Assembly: GCF_004341395.1 (NCBI RefSeq)
Contig: NZ_SLXT01000005.1
Span: 62,001 to 126,000, forward strand
DNA from: Heliophilum fasciatum
Lineage (GTDB): Bacteria; Bacillota; Desulfitobacteriia; Heliobacteriales; Heliobacteriaceae
Direction of reading: 5' to 3'
Length of the DNA stretch: 64,000 nt
Numbering within the stretch: position 1 is the stretch's first letter; every line of letters starts with the position of its first letter. The translations under genes and the position numbers were made by a program. This document shows, piece by piece, positions 43,075 to 51,337 of the stretch. A model generated the notes under the pieces. It was not told the DNA's origin. It ran no database searches and saw only the letters and a program-made list of their open reading frames with translations.

Positions 43075-45279
43075 ATGGTGGATGGTTTTCGTTGCCTGCC
43101 GAATACGCGACTGCAGGTAGTTACCTTTCAGGCAGGACCTTATGAGCGGGGACTGGAAACGGTTCATTCATTAGAAACGGAAGTTTTTATCCAGGATGTC
43201 GTGGAAGCCGGTGAGCTTTATGACATGACGGTGTTGATCTGGTTACGGGCGCTTATTGGGCGTGAGCATGAAGATGTTAACCGTGAAAAGTCGGAGGGCG
43301 ATGGCTGGGGTAGCTTTTTGGAAGGAGTGCCATCAGGGCCCAAGGTGATCGAACGGGAACAAACGGTGTCTTTGTTGATTCATCGCTCCTCCTTAGCGGA
43401 AGCGAAGGGCCTTGTTCCTCAGGTTCAGAATGTCCTGACGCATCCCTATTGGCATGACGGTGAGGTGCGGATCGATGTAGTGCTGGCGCTGGCACCAACG
43501 CCAATGGCGGTTCAGGAAACGTCGGAATGGCGTGAGACTTTGGTGCGGATGGAGTTGGAAGGCGCTTTTCCGCAGGAAAGACCGGCTTTATGTGCTTGGC
43601 GTTTTGAACGAATGGAAAATAGTCAGGGTAAATTGTGTGGGCAGTTAATCTGGTCACTCGGTGAGGAGTTGCCGCTGATCATGGCCCAGGAGGTATCGGA
43701 GGTAGAGGCTGACTGGGGAGGGGCAAACTTAGGTGTTCCGCAAGTACATCGCTTGGAAACGGGATGGTCCCTGACGGGATGGGGGCGTGTGGCGATGGAA
43801 GAAAAGGTCATGGGTACGGCCGAAGAAACGGAGGAAATGCCCTGGCCGGTCGCTGAAGTGGTCGATGTAGCAGAGGCCGTTGCCGCGCCAGCCGTTGCTG
43901 CACCAGCGATACATGATCCCGTTGAGGCAATTGATGCGATTGAGACAATTGAGGCAACTGAGACAACTAGGGCAACTGGGACAATTGAGGTAACTGAGGT
44001 AACTGAGGTAACTGAGGCAACTGAGGCAACTGAGGCAACTGAGGTGACTGAGGTGACTGAGGCAACTAAGACAACTGAGGTAAGTGAGGTAACTGAAGCA
44101 ATCGAGGTGGATGAAGTCACTAAGTCCACAGAGATAGAAACAACGGTTGCCGAAGCAGTTAAACTTACGGAGTTGATTGAAGAATCGAGCAAAAAAGAGG
44201 CGGTCGTTGAGGAGGTTCAAGTTACGGAAACTGCTGTGGATTTTAACGACACAGTGGAGGCGCCGGAAGTCGCCGAAGTAGCTGAAGAACCCGAAGTAGC
44301 AAATGTGGATACAGCTATTGAAGCAGAAATGTTTGTAGCGGCTGAGTTACCTAAGGATAAGGAAGCCCAGCGGTTAGCTGAGGGAAATGAGGAAACGAAA
44401 GCAGTCGAGGTAGCCGAAGCAGCCGTGGTGACTGAAACAGCCGTGACGGAAGCGGCCGTGACGGAAGCACCCATAGCTGAAGTACCTGTGGTAGCCGAAG
44501 TAGCCGAAGCACCCGTGGTAGCTGAAGTAGCCGAAGCACCCGTGGTAGCTGAAGTAGCCGAAGCACCCGTGGTAGCTGAAGTAGCCGAAGCACCCGTGGT
44601 AGCCGAAGTAGCCGAAGCACCCGTGGTAACCGAAGTAGCCGAAGCACCCGTGGTAGCCGAAGCACCCGTGGTAGCTGAGGTAGCCGAATCAACCGAATCA
44701 GCCGAGGTAGTTGAAGCCGTTGAAGCCGTTGAAGCAATCAAAGAAGTGGAAATTGTCGAATTAACGGAGACTGTTATCCCGGCGGATAATAAAGAAGAAA
44801 TTCAGGAAAACATAATCCCCAGTGCCGGCGAATTTTCACCGAGGATCCGTATTCCGACCAAAAACGAGCGTCGCGAAGTGGCAGAGCGTAACATACCGGA
44901 ACGACGGGCAGGGCGGGCATTGGCGCGCAGTGAAGCTCCACCGCCACCGGTGGCACCGAAAGTGGGAGAAAAAAATCTTGAAAAAAGTACCCCCCCATCA
45001 ATGGGACAACGGGAAGGGGTTCCCCGGCCCCGTCGATTAGCTCAACCGACCGTTGGCGGGACCAATAATCTCAGCGATACTGCCGTACATCGCGTCAGTT
45101 CAGTCAGTCAACCAAGTACATCAAGCAGTTGGAAAATGATCAAAGTAGCTCCTGGGGAAACTGTAGGCATGTTAGCCCGTCGCCATGGCGTTTCCGAAGA
45201 ACAGTTTCGTCGCTGGAATCGCCTCAGTGAAACCGATCGAATTGAAGCCGGTCGTTCATTGATGGTTCCCCGTCGATAG
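43075..45279 (+). CDS. LysM-domain protein with long Thr/Glu and Ala/Glu/Val repeats (SpoVID/SafA-like layout)
   Basis: ATG 43075 follows AAGGAGGAG; the frame opens 16 codons earlier. The 734-residue product has an N-terminal globular domain (residues 1-240, probably a beta-rich DUF3794-type fold, with FQAGPYERGLETVHSLETEV), a very acidic repeat region and a C-terminal LysM (about 687-734: KMIKVAPGETVGMLARRHGV, SEEQFRRWNRLSETDRIEAG). The repeats are a 9-base Thr/Glu series (residues 284-345) and a 27-base AEVAEAPVV series (473-532). An N-terminal beta domain, acidic middle and terminal LysM resemble coat morphogenesis proteins SpoVID and SafA. That is an inference from layout; a wall-bound role in growing cells is possible. 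Confidence 0.65.
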   Translation: MVDGFRCLPNTRLQVVTFQAGPYERGLETVHSLETEVFIQDVVEAGELYDMTVLIWLRALIGREHEDVNREKSEGDGWGSFLEGVPSGPKVIEREQTVSLLIHRSSLAEAKGLVPQVQNVLTHPYWHDGEVRIDVVLALAPTPMAVQETSEWRETLVRMELEGAFPQERPALCAWRFERMENSQGKLCGQLIWSLGEELPLIMAQEVSEVEADWGGANLGVPQVHRLETGWSLTGWGRVAMEEKVMGTAEETEEMPWPVAEVVDVAEAVAAPAVAAPAIHDPVEAIDAIETIEATETTRATGTIEVTEVTEVTEATEATEATEVTEVTEATKTTEVSEVTEAIEVDEVTKSTEIETTVAEAVKLTELIEESSKKEAVVEEVQVTETAVDFNDTVEAPEVAEVAEEPEVANVDTAIEAEMFVAAELPKDKEAQRLAEGNEETKAVEVAEAAVVTETAVTEAAVTEAPIAEVPVVAEVAEAPVVAEVAEAPVVAEVAEAPVVAEVAEAPVVAEVAEAPVVTEVAEAPVVAEAPVVAEVAESTESAEVVEAVEAVEAIKEVEIVELTETVIPADNKEEIQENIIPSAGEFSPRIRIPTKNERREVAERNIPERRAGRALARSEAPPPPVAPKVGEKNLEKSTPPSMGQREGVPRPRRLAQPTVGGTNNLSDTAVHRVSSVSQPSTSSSWKMIKVAPGETVGMLARRHGVSEEQFRRWNRLSETDRIEAGRSLMVPRR
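43924..44110 (+). repeat. Degenerate 9-base tandem repeat (unit gaggtaact and variants)
   Basis: About twenty in-frame units encode three-residue steps such as EVT, EAT and ETT inside the LysM protein gene. Units differ by one or two bases, so the array is old or diversifying. Confidence 0.85.
44491..44670 (+). repeat. 27-base tandem repeat, six units plus an 18-base unit
   Basis: Units start at 44491, 44518, 44545, 44572, 44599 and 44626, each encoding VAEVAEAPV with single-base synonymous or V-to-T differences, then a shortened unit at 44653. Near identity suggests recent expansion by slippage or recombination; the copy number is likely to vary between strains. Confidence 0.9.
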
Positions 45280-45288
45280 TGACCTTCA

Positions 45289-45335
45289 GGTAGTTGTACC
45301 GGTGTTTTGGCTTCGGCGACGCTGGTACAACTACC
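45289..45335. repeat. Perfect 12-base inverted repeat after the LysM gene
   Basis: GGTAGTTGTACC (45289-45300) and GGTACAACTACC (45324-45335) flank 23 bases. No T run follows on either strand, so it is not a standard terminator. It could form an RNA stem at the 3' end of the LysM transcript. Confidence 0.6.
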
Positions 45336-45418
45336 CGATTGCCGTAAGACAAGGTAAAATAGAAATGCATCCTGTCAATGGAAGTGGAATCGAGCGCACT
45401 ATAGAGTAAATAAAAAGT

Positions 45419-45463
45419 TATAATACCAGAAATTGTTGATAACTCTGTGGATAATGTGGATAA
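45419..45463. promoter_or_regulatory. Cluster of three DnaA boxes next to a -10 element
   Basis: TGTGGATAA, the exact complement of the DnaA box TTATCCACA, occurs twice head to tail at 45446-45454 and 45455-45463. A one-mismatch copy, TGTTGATAA, lies at 45434-45442. A TATAAT at 45419-45424, within an AT-rich stretch, could be the -10 of the nitrilase gene; the boxes would then cover the transcription start and leader. The ribosome site AAGGAG follows directly. Confidence 0.65.
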
Positions 45464-45478
45464 ACAAGGAGAATAAAG

Positions 45479-46261
45479 ATGAAGATTGGATTATTGCAGT
45501 TCAACGTTGCGTACGGACTGCCGGCAAGCAATAGAGCTACGGTGGCGAAATATCTCACAGAGATACAGGATCAGGCAATTGATGTGATATTATTGCCGGA
45601 AATGTGGACGAGCGGTTACGCCCTGAAATCGTTAGATCAATTAGCCGATCAAGATAACGAGCCAACGGGAACAACGCTGCGTGCTTGGGCACGACAAACC
45701 GGCGCAACGATCGTCGGCGGTTCCATACCGGTACGCCAAGGTGATGGCTTTGTGAATCGCATGTTAGCCTTTGGCCCTGATGGTCAACAGAAGTTAAGTT
45801 ATGACAAAGTTCACCTTTTTTCTTTGATGGAGGAAGATCGCTATCTCATCGCTGGTAATCAAACGGGGAATTTTTCCATTGGCACCGTCCCTTGTGGCGC
45901 AGTGATCTGTTATGATCTGCGCTTTCCCGAATGGATTCGTAAAACCGTTATCGGTGGATGTGCCGTCCTATTTGTGGCAGCCCAATGGCCCACGGCACGC
46001 CTCGATCACTGGCGACTGTTGATACAAGCGCGAGCCATTGAAAACCAGTGTTTTGTGGTCGCGTGCAATCGTACTGGTGATGATGGGCGGGGGACCCATT
46101 TTCCCGGTCATTCGATGGTCATTGATCCTTGGGGACGTATCGTGGCTGAAGCGGATGAACAACCCGGATGGCTGTGGGCAGAAATTGATCTGGAGCAGGT
46201 AGAGCAAGTACGCCGTACCATCCCGGTTTTTCGTGATCGACGGACCGAACTCTACTCCTAA
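45479..46261 (+). CDS. Carbon-nitrogen hydrolase (nitrilase superfamily, omega-amidase/MtnU-like)
   Basis: A 260-residue amidase fold with the catalytic Glu in DVILLPEMWTSGYAL, Lys in LSYDKVHLFSLMEE and Cys in GAVICYDLRFPEWIR. The C-terminal VRRTIPVFRDRRTELYS is shared with the YafV/MtnU and Nit2 group, which deamidate alpha-keto acid amides such as 2-oxoglutaramate in glutamine transamination. ATG 45479 follows AAGGAG. The gene stands alone with a DnaA-box cluster in its leader; no methionine salvage gene adjoins it. The substrate is inferred. Confidence 0.8.
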   Translation: MKIGLLQFNVAYGLPASNRATVAKYLTEIQDQAIDVILLPEMWTSGYALKSLDQLADQDNEPTGTTLRAWARQTGATIVGGSIPVRQGDGFVNRMLAFGPDGQQKLSYDKVHLFSLMEEDRYLIAGNQTGNFSIGTVPCGAVICYDLRFPEWIRKTVIGGCAVLFVAAQWPTARLDHWRLLIQARAIENQCFVVACNRTGDDGRGTHFPGHSMVIDPWGRIVAEADEQPGWLWAEIDLEQVEQVRRTIPVFRDRRTELYS

Positions 46262-46276
46262 CCGGACATTACCCCA

Positions 46277-46305
46277 TTGCCCTGGCAAGCGACTCCTCGT
46301 ATAAT
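46277..46305 (+). promoter_or_regulatory. SigA promoter of the glycosidase-like gene
   Basis: TTGCCC (46277-46282), 17-base spacer, TATAAT (46300-46305). Confidence 0.6.
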
Positions 46306-46369
46306 TTAGTGTGTAGTATTGCGGACTTTCGTAATACAACGAAAAGGGGTTGCGGGAGGACCGATATTC

Positions 46370-47341
46370 TTGAAGTCGTTGATCAAAAAGATAGCCTTGT
46401 TCTTGCTTATCAATGGATTGATCGGGACGATCCTGGTGCCATTGGTTGTGTTTTACGGGCCCGTGCCGGCATTGCGTCAGATGGTTGTTGGCTCCATCGC
46501 TACTTCGCGCCATCCTCAAGTGGCCGAGTTTTTTCTTTCACCGGAGCAAATTCAAGCCATCCTGGGACAACCTGATGACAGCAGTGTCCAAACGGCCTTA
46601 AGTAACGGGCAGCAAGTCAGTCTGTCATTACAACGGGGCTCTGATCGCATTGAGATCGAAGATATTCATGGTAAGCGTTTTACCGGTAAAGTGTTAATCG
46701 TTCATGAACCTACCCGCGTTAAAGTGGCTGTAACTTCGCAACTGGGTGAGTCCGGAGAAACGGTTCTGGAGATGGCGCGCCGGGTCGGTGCTGTGGCTGC
46801 CATCAATGCCGGCGGCTTTATTGATCCCAACGGCCAAGGTAACGGCGCCTTTCCGGACGGAGTGACGATCAGCAACGGTGAATTCATTTCCGTACTCAAG
46901 GAGGATCAAAAGGAAGATATCATCGGCCTGACTAAAAAGGGGATGCTTATTGTCGGCCGCTATTCAGCGCGGGATTTGCGCCAGATGGACATGGCTGATG
47001 TGGTTACTTTTGGTCCGCCCTTGGTGGTTAACGGGCGAGGTACGATTACTCAAGGCGATGGCGGCTGGGGTGTGGCTCCCCGGGCAGCTATCGGACAACG
47101 TGAAGACGGGGCACTGATCATGGTTACCATCGATGGGCGGCAAGTTGGATCCATTGGTGCTACCCTGCGTGAACTCCAAGATCTGCTGCTACAGTATGGC
47201 GCCGTAACAGCCGGGAACCTTGACGGTGGTGCATCGACAACGATGGTTTATCAAGGCAAAGTGGTCAATCAGCCTTCCAGCGTGTTCGGCATTCGCTATG
47301 TACCTACGAGTTTTGTTGTTATGCCGAGCAAACGGATATAA
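46370..47341 (+). CDS. Phosphodiester glycosidase (NAGPA) family exported protein
   Basis: TTG 46370 follows GGGAGGA at nine bases; the frame is open 17 codons further up. The 323-residue product has an N-terminal membrane anchor (residues 7-30, IALFLLINGLIGTILVPLVV) and a NAGPA domain: VAAINAGGFIDPNGQGNGAF, TFGPPLVVNGRG, GVAPRAAIGQREDGALIMV and the end GNLDGGASTTMVYQGKVVN. Bacterial members act on cell-surface glycan phosphodiesters or exopolysaccharide; the exact substrate is unknown. It lies 14 bases before another exported protein of unknown function, probably in one operon. Confidence 0.82.
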   Translation: MKSLIKKIALFLLINGLIGTILVPLVVFYGPVPALRQMVVGSIATSRHPQVAEFFLSPEQIQAILGQPDDSSVQTALSNGQQVSLSLQRGSDRIEIEDIHGKRFTGKVLIVHEPTRVKVAVTSQLGESGETVLEMARRVGAVAAINAGGFIDPNGQGNGAFPDGVTISNGEFISVLKEDQKEDIIGLTKKGMLIVGRYSARDLRQMDMADVVTFGPPLVVNGRGTITQGDGGWGVAPRAAIGQREDGALIMVTIDGRQVGSIGATLRELQDLLLQYGAVTAGNLDGGASTTMVYQGKVVNQPSSVFGIRYVPTSFVVMPSKRI

Positions 47342-47355
47342 CAGGGAGGATGGCC

Positions 47356-48534
47356 ATGAAATCCGTAAAAACAATCGGTATTATGCTGTTGATATCGCTG
47401 CTCATGCAGGGTGGTATCCTCTACGGGATGGAGCGCTGGGTTGCCCAGGCATTGGTGGTCAAAGGACCTAGCGGTTCGGTTGCGCAAGGCCGCTGGCACG
47501 AACATACCATTGAAGCTCCGTTGAAAAATGCTCGCCAAATCGGTATTTCCTATGACGGACAGTACATGGCCTGGAATGAAGGCGACGGTTATACCGTTTG
47601 GGACATCCAGCAAGGGCGGCAGCTTTATCATGAAAACTTGATTCCCGGACATAAAGTAGCGTTGATTCAATGGTTAGCCGATCGCAACCGGTTGATTCTG
47701 ATTACTGAGCAGTCAACAGCGCCGGTGAACTTGCCTCCAGGTGCCAAGCCGCAGGATGCATCGCGATCAGCCATACAAGTCATGCTGCAAGTCATGAACA
47801 ATAAACCGGATCTGCGTTCCTTACCGCCGTCTACATCGACAAAGCAGATGGAAATCTCCTTTATGAATGCTGATGGCAGCCAGCGGATCCTGTCTACGCG
47901 GATTCGTTCGTTACAGAGCAGTGACGAAGTCAAAGAAGCGATCATCTCACCGCAGGCGAACTTGCTTTATCTCACCTTAGGTGATGCTCGTTTTGCGAAC
48001 ACACTTTATCGTGTGGATATTCAACATGACGCCCATCGGGTGCCTATGCGGGCAGCCCGGGCAGAGCAATTGAAAGTCGGTTCCATGCAAGGTAGTGTGT
48101 ATGGCGAATTCTGGGATTTAGAAACATCGGCCACACCGTCGATCTATCAAATCAAGGGAATGCAAACTGTACCTATCTCAACAAAACCGCTGAATTCGTT
48201 GCTGCTTGGCCTTGACCGAAAAAATACCTTATACCTCGGCCAGGGGCAAGGGCGGCAGATCCAATCGGTCTATACATGGGATGGCAAGCAGATGCAAAAA
48301 GAACGTACATTGCCGTCGACGGTTAACCGCGATCATATCATGATCGGTCCTAACGGACAGATTGCGATTATTGACGAACCGGAGTCATCGTTAAAAATCT
48401 ATACCCGTGGTGTCGATGCACCGTCGACATTCAAATTTGAAGCCGGTGCACGTCCGATCAAGACAGAGTCGCGTTTTGTCGGTTTGCTGAAACCAGGTGA
48501 TCAAAAAGCGCAGTTATGGATGCTGTCGTTCTAA
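47356..48534 (+). CDS. Exported protein of unknown function, possible beta-propeller
   Basis: I do not recognise this family. ATG 47356 is seven bases after GGGAGG (ATG 47350 is too near). The 392-residue product has an N-terminal anchor (residues 6-26, TIGIMLLISLLMQGGILYGM). The rest alternates short strands with turn-like patterns such as YDGQYMAWNEGDGYTVWDIQ, WLADRNRLILITEQ and IGPNGQIAIIDEPESSLKIY, spaced like propeller blades. No catalytic motif is visible. It is probably co-transcribed with the NAGPA-type gene, which suggests a shared envelope role. Confidence 0.6.
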   Translation: MKSVKTIGIMLLISLLMQGGILYGMERWVAQALVVKGPSGSVAQGRWHEHTIEAPLKNARQIGISYDGQYMAWNEGDGYTVWDIQQGRQLYHENLIPGHKVALIQWLADRNRLILITEQSTAPVNLPPGAKPQDASRSAIQVMLQVMNNKPDLRSLPPSTSTKQMEISFMNADGSQRILSTRIRSLQSSDEVKEAIISPQANLLYLTLGDARFANTLYRVDIQHDAHRVPMRAARAEQLKVGSMQGSVYGEFWDLETSATPSIYQIKGMQTVPISTKPLNSLLLGLDRKNTLYLGQGQGRQIQSVYTWDGKQMQKERTLPSTVNRDHIMIGPNGQIAIIDEPESSLKIYTRGVDAPSTFKFEAGARPIKTESRFVGLLKPGDQKAQLWMLSF

Positions 48535-48538
48535 GCAA

Positions 48539-48573
48539 AAGGAGGAATCATCTCGACAAGATGATTCCTCCTT
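48539..48573. terminator. Strong hairpin between convergent genes
   Basis: A perfect 15-base stem AAGGAGGAATCATCT / AGATGATTCCTCCTT with a five-base loop. It separates the plus-strand unknown gene from coaX on the minus strand. T runs are short on both sides. Confidence 0.7.
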
Positions 48574-48592
48574 GCTGTTTATCGAAGCTGAC

Positions 48593-49375
48593 TTAGCGTT
48601 CGCCGCGATTACGTTCATATAATAAGCGCAAACCATCGAGGGTGAGACTGGGATGAATATGATCGACTTGCCGGCACCCTTTGCCGATCAGTTCGCCAAA
48701 GCCGCCGGTAATCACCACTTGAGCTTGCTGACCCTCTTCACCTAATTCGCCTTTAAAGCGGCTGATGAGACCGTCCACCATGCCTACATAACCAAAGTAC
48801 ACACCGGACTGCATGCTTTCTTCTGTGGTCTGGCCAAGCGCCCTTTGGGGCTGGCAGATCTCGATGCGCGGCAGTTTCGCAGTTTGGGCAACCAGCGCTT
48901 CTGTAGAGATGCCGAGTCCGGGACAGATCACACCGCCAAGATAGTCACCGTGGCGATTGACGGCACAAAAAGTCGTGGCCGTTCCTAAGTCAACAATGAT
49001 GACCGGACCGCCATAGTGATGATAGGCAGCGACGGCATTGACGATGCGGTCAGGGCCAACACTGCGGGAATCGTCCAGCTTGATGTTCAACCCCGTTTTC
49101 GTTCCCGGCCGGACAATCAGCGGGCGAATGCCCCAATACTCCTGGAACATCGAAAGTAACATGGGGTTAAGCGGCGGAACAACCGATGAGATGGCCACAT
49201 GTTCGATGGCATCTTTTTTTAAACCACTGTTCTCCAGGGCCTGAATGACGAGAATGCGGTATTCATCTTTGGTTTTACGCCGATCCGTAGCCATACGCCA
49301 CTGTGTTACTAAATGATCACCGTGGTAAATTGCTGCTACAATATTCGTGTTACCAATATCTAATGCTAAGAGCAT
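48593..49375 (-). CDS. coaX: Type III pantothenate kinase
   Basis: First step of coenzyme A synthesis from pantothenate, an ASKHA-fold enzyme insensitive to CoA feedback. Motifs: LLALDIGNTNIVAAIYHGDH (phosphate 1), SVGPDRIVNAVAAYHHYG, VIIVDLGTATTFCAVNRHGD, and GGVICPGLGISTEALVAQTA. The 260-residue length is standard. On the minus strand GAGGAGG precedes ATG 49375, and an extended -10 TGGTATGAT (complement of 49390-49398) lies just upstream, giving a very short leader. Confidence 0.95.
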   Translation of the reverse strand: MLLALDIGNTNIVAAIYHGDHLVTQWRMATDRRKTKDEYRILVIQALENSGLKKDAIEHVAISSVVPPLNPMLLSMFQEYWGIRPLIVRPGTKTGLNIKLDDSRSVGPDRIVNAVAAYHHYGGPVIIVDLGTATTFCAVNRHGDYLGGVICPGLGISTEALVAQTAKLPRIEICQPQRALGQTTEESMQSGVYFGYVGMVDGLISRFKGELGEEGQQAQVVITGGFGELIGKGCRQVDHIHPSLTLDGLRLLYERNRGER

Positions 49376-49515
49376 GGTTGTCCTCCTCGATCATACCATT
49401 ATCTTGCTTAGTTTACCGAGGATTGGCCTGAGGGGCAAGATAGCACATCGGGTTTTTGCTTGAAAGCAGGCAAGGTCGTGCAAAATAAGGGTGAAAGGCT
49501 AAAGGAGGTTATTTT

Positions 49516-50289
49516 GTGTTTCGAATCACTTTTTTTGGAACCGGTAACGGGATGGGCGATGCGCAACGGGAAAGCACTTTTTTTCTAGTACAGCACGAGA
49601 GGACGAACACCACGATACTGGTCGATGTGGGCGGTGCGCCTTGGTCCCAATTGGCCCGAGTTGGTGTCAAAGCGGATCAATTGACAGCGCTTCTCCTTAC
49701 CCATGCTCATCCCGATCATATTTATGGACTGCCGGCGTTAATCCAAAGCCTTTGGTTGGCCGGGCGTCAGACGCCGTTACCGGTGTACTGCCCGCAGGGC
49801 GCCGGGGCAACGGTAACCGGGCTGCTTGATCTCTTTGGCCTCCGTCACAAACCGGGTATTTTTGCGATCGAGATTCAGGAACAGCCGTTACATGGGGTAA
49901 CGCCGCTGTTTACCCGTGACGGCATCACGATGCAAACGTTTGCCGCCCGCCATGGTGTGCCAACGATGGGCTTTGTCTGTGAAGCTCAGCGATCCGGTGT
50001 GGCCAAGCGGATCGTCTATTCGGCCGACAGCGAGTACAATCCCGAACTGGAGGTCTTGGCCAAGCATGCACGGTGCTTGATTCATGAATGCAATGCAGCG
50101 CAAAAGGCACAAGGTAAGCATTCATCCTTGCTGGATGTGCTTGATCTAATGAAAAAGGCTGCGCCGCAGCAAGTTGTACTTGTCCATCTGACAGAAGGCG
50201 AAGACTATCAAAGAGTTCTTCATGAGCACAGCCTTGGTGTACCGCAAGTCATCGTCGCCAGCGACAGTATGACATTAATGATCGAGTAA
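49516..50289 (+). CDS. Metallo-beta-lactamase-fold hydrolase (RNase Z-like)
   Basis: A 257-residue protein with the metal motif LLLTHAHPDHIYGLPALIQS (HxHxDH), a distal Asp in IVYSADSEYNPELEVL and a final His in QVVLVHLTEGEDYQRV. The start FFGTGNGMGDAQRESTFFLV is like RNase Z and the ElaC/AtsA group, but it lacks an obvious exosite arm, so tRNA 3' processing is not assured. GTG 49516 follows AAAGGAGG. It is a single gene closed by a terminator. Confidence 0.75.
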   Translation: MFRITFFGTGNGMGDAQRESTFFLVQHERTNTTILVDVGGAPWSQLARVGVKADQLTALLLTHAHPDHIYGLPALIQSLWLAGRQTPLPVYCPQGAGATVTGLLDLFGLRHKPGIFAIEIQEQPLHGVTPLFTRDGITMQTFAARHGVPTMGFVCEAQRSGVAKRIVYSADSEYNPELEVLAKHARCLIHECNAAQKAQGKHSSLLDVLDLMKKAAPQQVVLVHLTEGEDYQRVLHEHSLGVPQVIVASDSMTLMIE

Positions 50290-50297
50290 TATTGATG

Positions 50298-50323
50298 AAA
50301 CTGGCGCAAAGCCAGTTTTTTTT
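50298..50323 (+). terminator. Intrinsic terminator after the metallo-hydrolase gene
   Basis: AAACTGGC / GCCAGTTT, five-base loop, eight T residues. Confidence 0.85.
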
Positions 50324-50380
50324 ACTGATCATATGGAATATATTTACATTAGGATCATATAGTTTATGAGGAGATAGGGG

Positions 50381-51283
50381 GTGGGAAGTTTGCAAAAAAC
50401 AATGATCGTCGGCATCATCCTTTGTATTATTTTAGGTAGTACGGCGATGCCGACCGGAGAAGCACGATTGCGGGTCAATGCATTAACCAAAACCCCCAGA
50501 CTCGTGCTCAACGGATTACCGCTGGAATTGGACAAGACTGTGAAATTGATCAATGGACAACTCTATGCTCCCCTCTATCCGGTGGCGGAAGCATTAGGCG
50601 CAGAAGTTCAAATGATGAGCAAAGAACGACGGGCGCTGATCCGGCGAGACCGCCAACTGTTTGAAGTAAAAATACCACGACCGGGTACAAAGACGGTCAA
50701 AAAATATGCGGACCGTAGCACCAGCATCACCGGCGTTGTCGATGAACAGCAACTGATGGTACCGGTGCGCTGGCTCGCCCGTAACTTAGCCGATAGTTGG
50801 GAGTGGGACGGCAAAGCCGCAGTGGCCTGGATGCGTGGGGGACAACCTTGGCAAGATCATGATTACATTGCTTTTGTGCGCTGGGGCGAGTTGCAGTGGA
50901 TGCGCGTCTTATTTATGAAAAACCAAGAAGTGCTACGCCAACGCGGGTTAGAAGCAGCGCCGCCCATTCAATCACTGCAAGATCTTACGCTTTTTCTCGG
51001 CAGCTATTGGTCTGATGAAGCGCTCCAATCCCTTTGGGAACAGGGTCAGATGGGCAAAACGATTGACGGACAATGGGGGTTCAATGAGGAAGGATTCCTC
51101 GATCCTACCCAAGCGGAAAGCTGGAGGGTGCTGGAACGAGAAGGTGATCACCTACGGATCCAAGCCCAAATCCCAGCCACGAATGGCGATGTGCGGGTCA
51201 TGCAAACGGTGATTTACGAATTACGCCGTGATCGCTATGGAAGTTATAAGATTATGGAACGCTTGACAAGCAATCGCATCTAG
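50381..51283 (+). CDS. Secreted protein with copper amine oxidase-like (stalk) domain
   Basis: A 300-residue exported protein. GTG 50381 follows GAGGAG at seven bases. The signal peptide covers residues 8-28 (IVGIILCIILGSTAMPTGEA). The next part, LVLNGLPLELDKTVKLINGQ, then LYAPLYPVAEALGAEVQMMS, and QLMVPVRWLARNLADSWEWD is the stalk-domain repeat found in many Firmicute surface proteins. The second half (residues 160-300) has no familiar motif and ends in a beta-rich segment resembling an NTF2-like fold. An 8-base direct repeat GATCATAT (50327 and 50353) lies upstream. Confidence 0.7.
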   Translation: MGSLQKTMIVGIILCIILGSTAMPTGEARLRVNALTKTPRLVLNGLPLELDKTVKLINGQLYAPLYPVAEALGAEVQMMSKERRALIRRDRQLFEVKIPRPGTKTVKKYADRSTSITGVVDEQQLMVPVRWLARNLADSWEWDGKAAVAWMRGGQPWQDHDYIAFVRWGELQWMRVLFMKNQEVLRQRGLEAAPPIQSLQDLTLFLGSYWSDEALQSLWEQGQMGKTIDGQWGFNEEGFLDPTQAESWRVLEREGDHLRIQAQIPATNGDVRVMQTVIYELRRDRYGSYKIMERLTSNRI

Positions 51284-51296
51284 AAGTATCGATGAT

Positions 51297-51337
51297 GCAA
51301 AGCTGCATGACCTCGTAGGTCAAGGCAGCTTTTTTGC
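51297..51337. terminator. Bidirectional terminator
   Basis: The stem AGCTGC / GCAGCT encloses an inner hairpin TGACC-TCGTA-GGTCA; A and T runs flank it, between the stalk-domain gene and the convergent MFS gene. Confidence 0.7.

Noticed and set aside
44491-44670. CRISPR-like array
   Set aside because: The 27-base repeats are contiguous, without spacers, and are in frame with the LysM protein.
43623-44741. Long minus-strand open frames (about 160-190 codons) across the repeats of the LysM gene
   Set aside because: They are mirrors of the tandem repeats, with Ser/Thr/Ala- or Leu/Ser-rich periodic text and no ribosome site.
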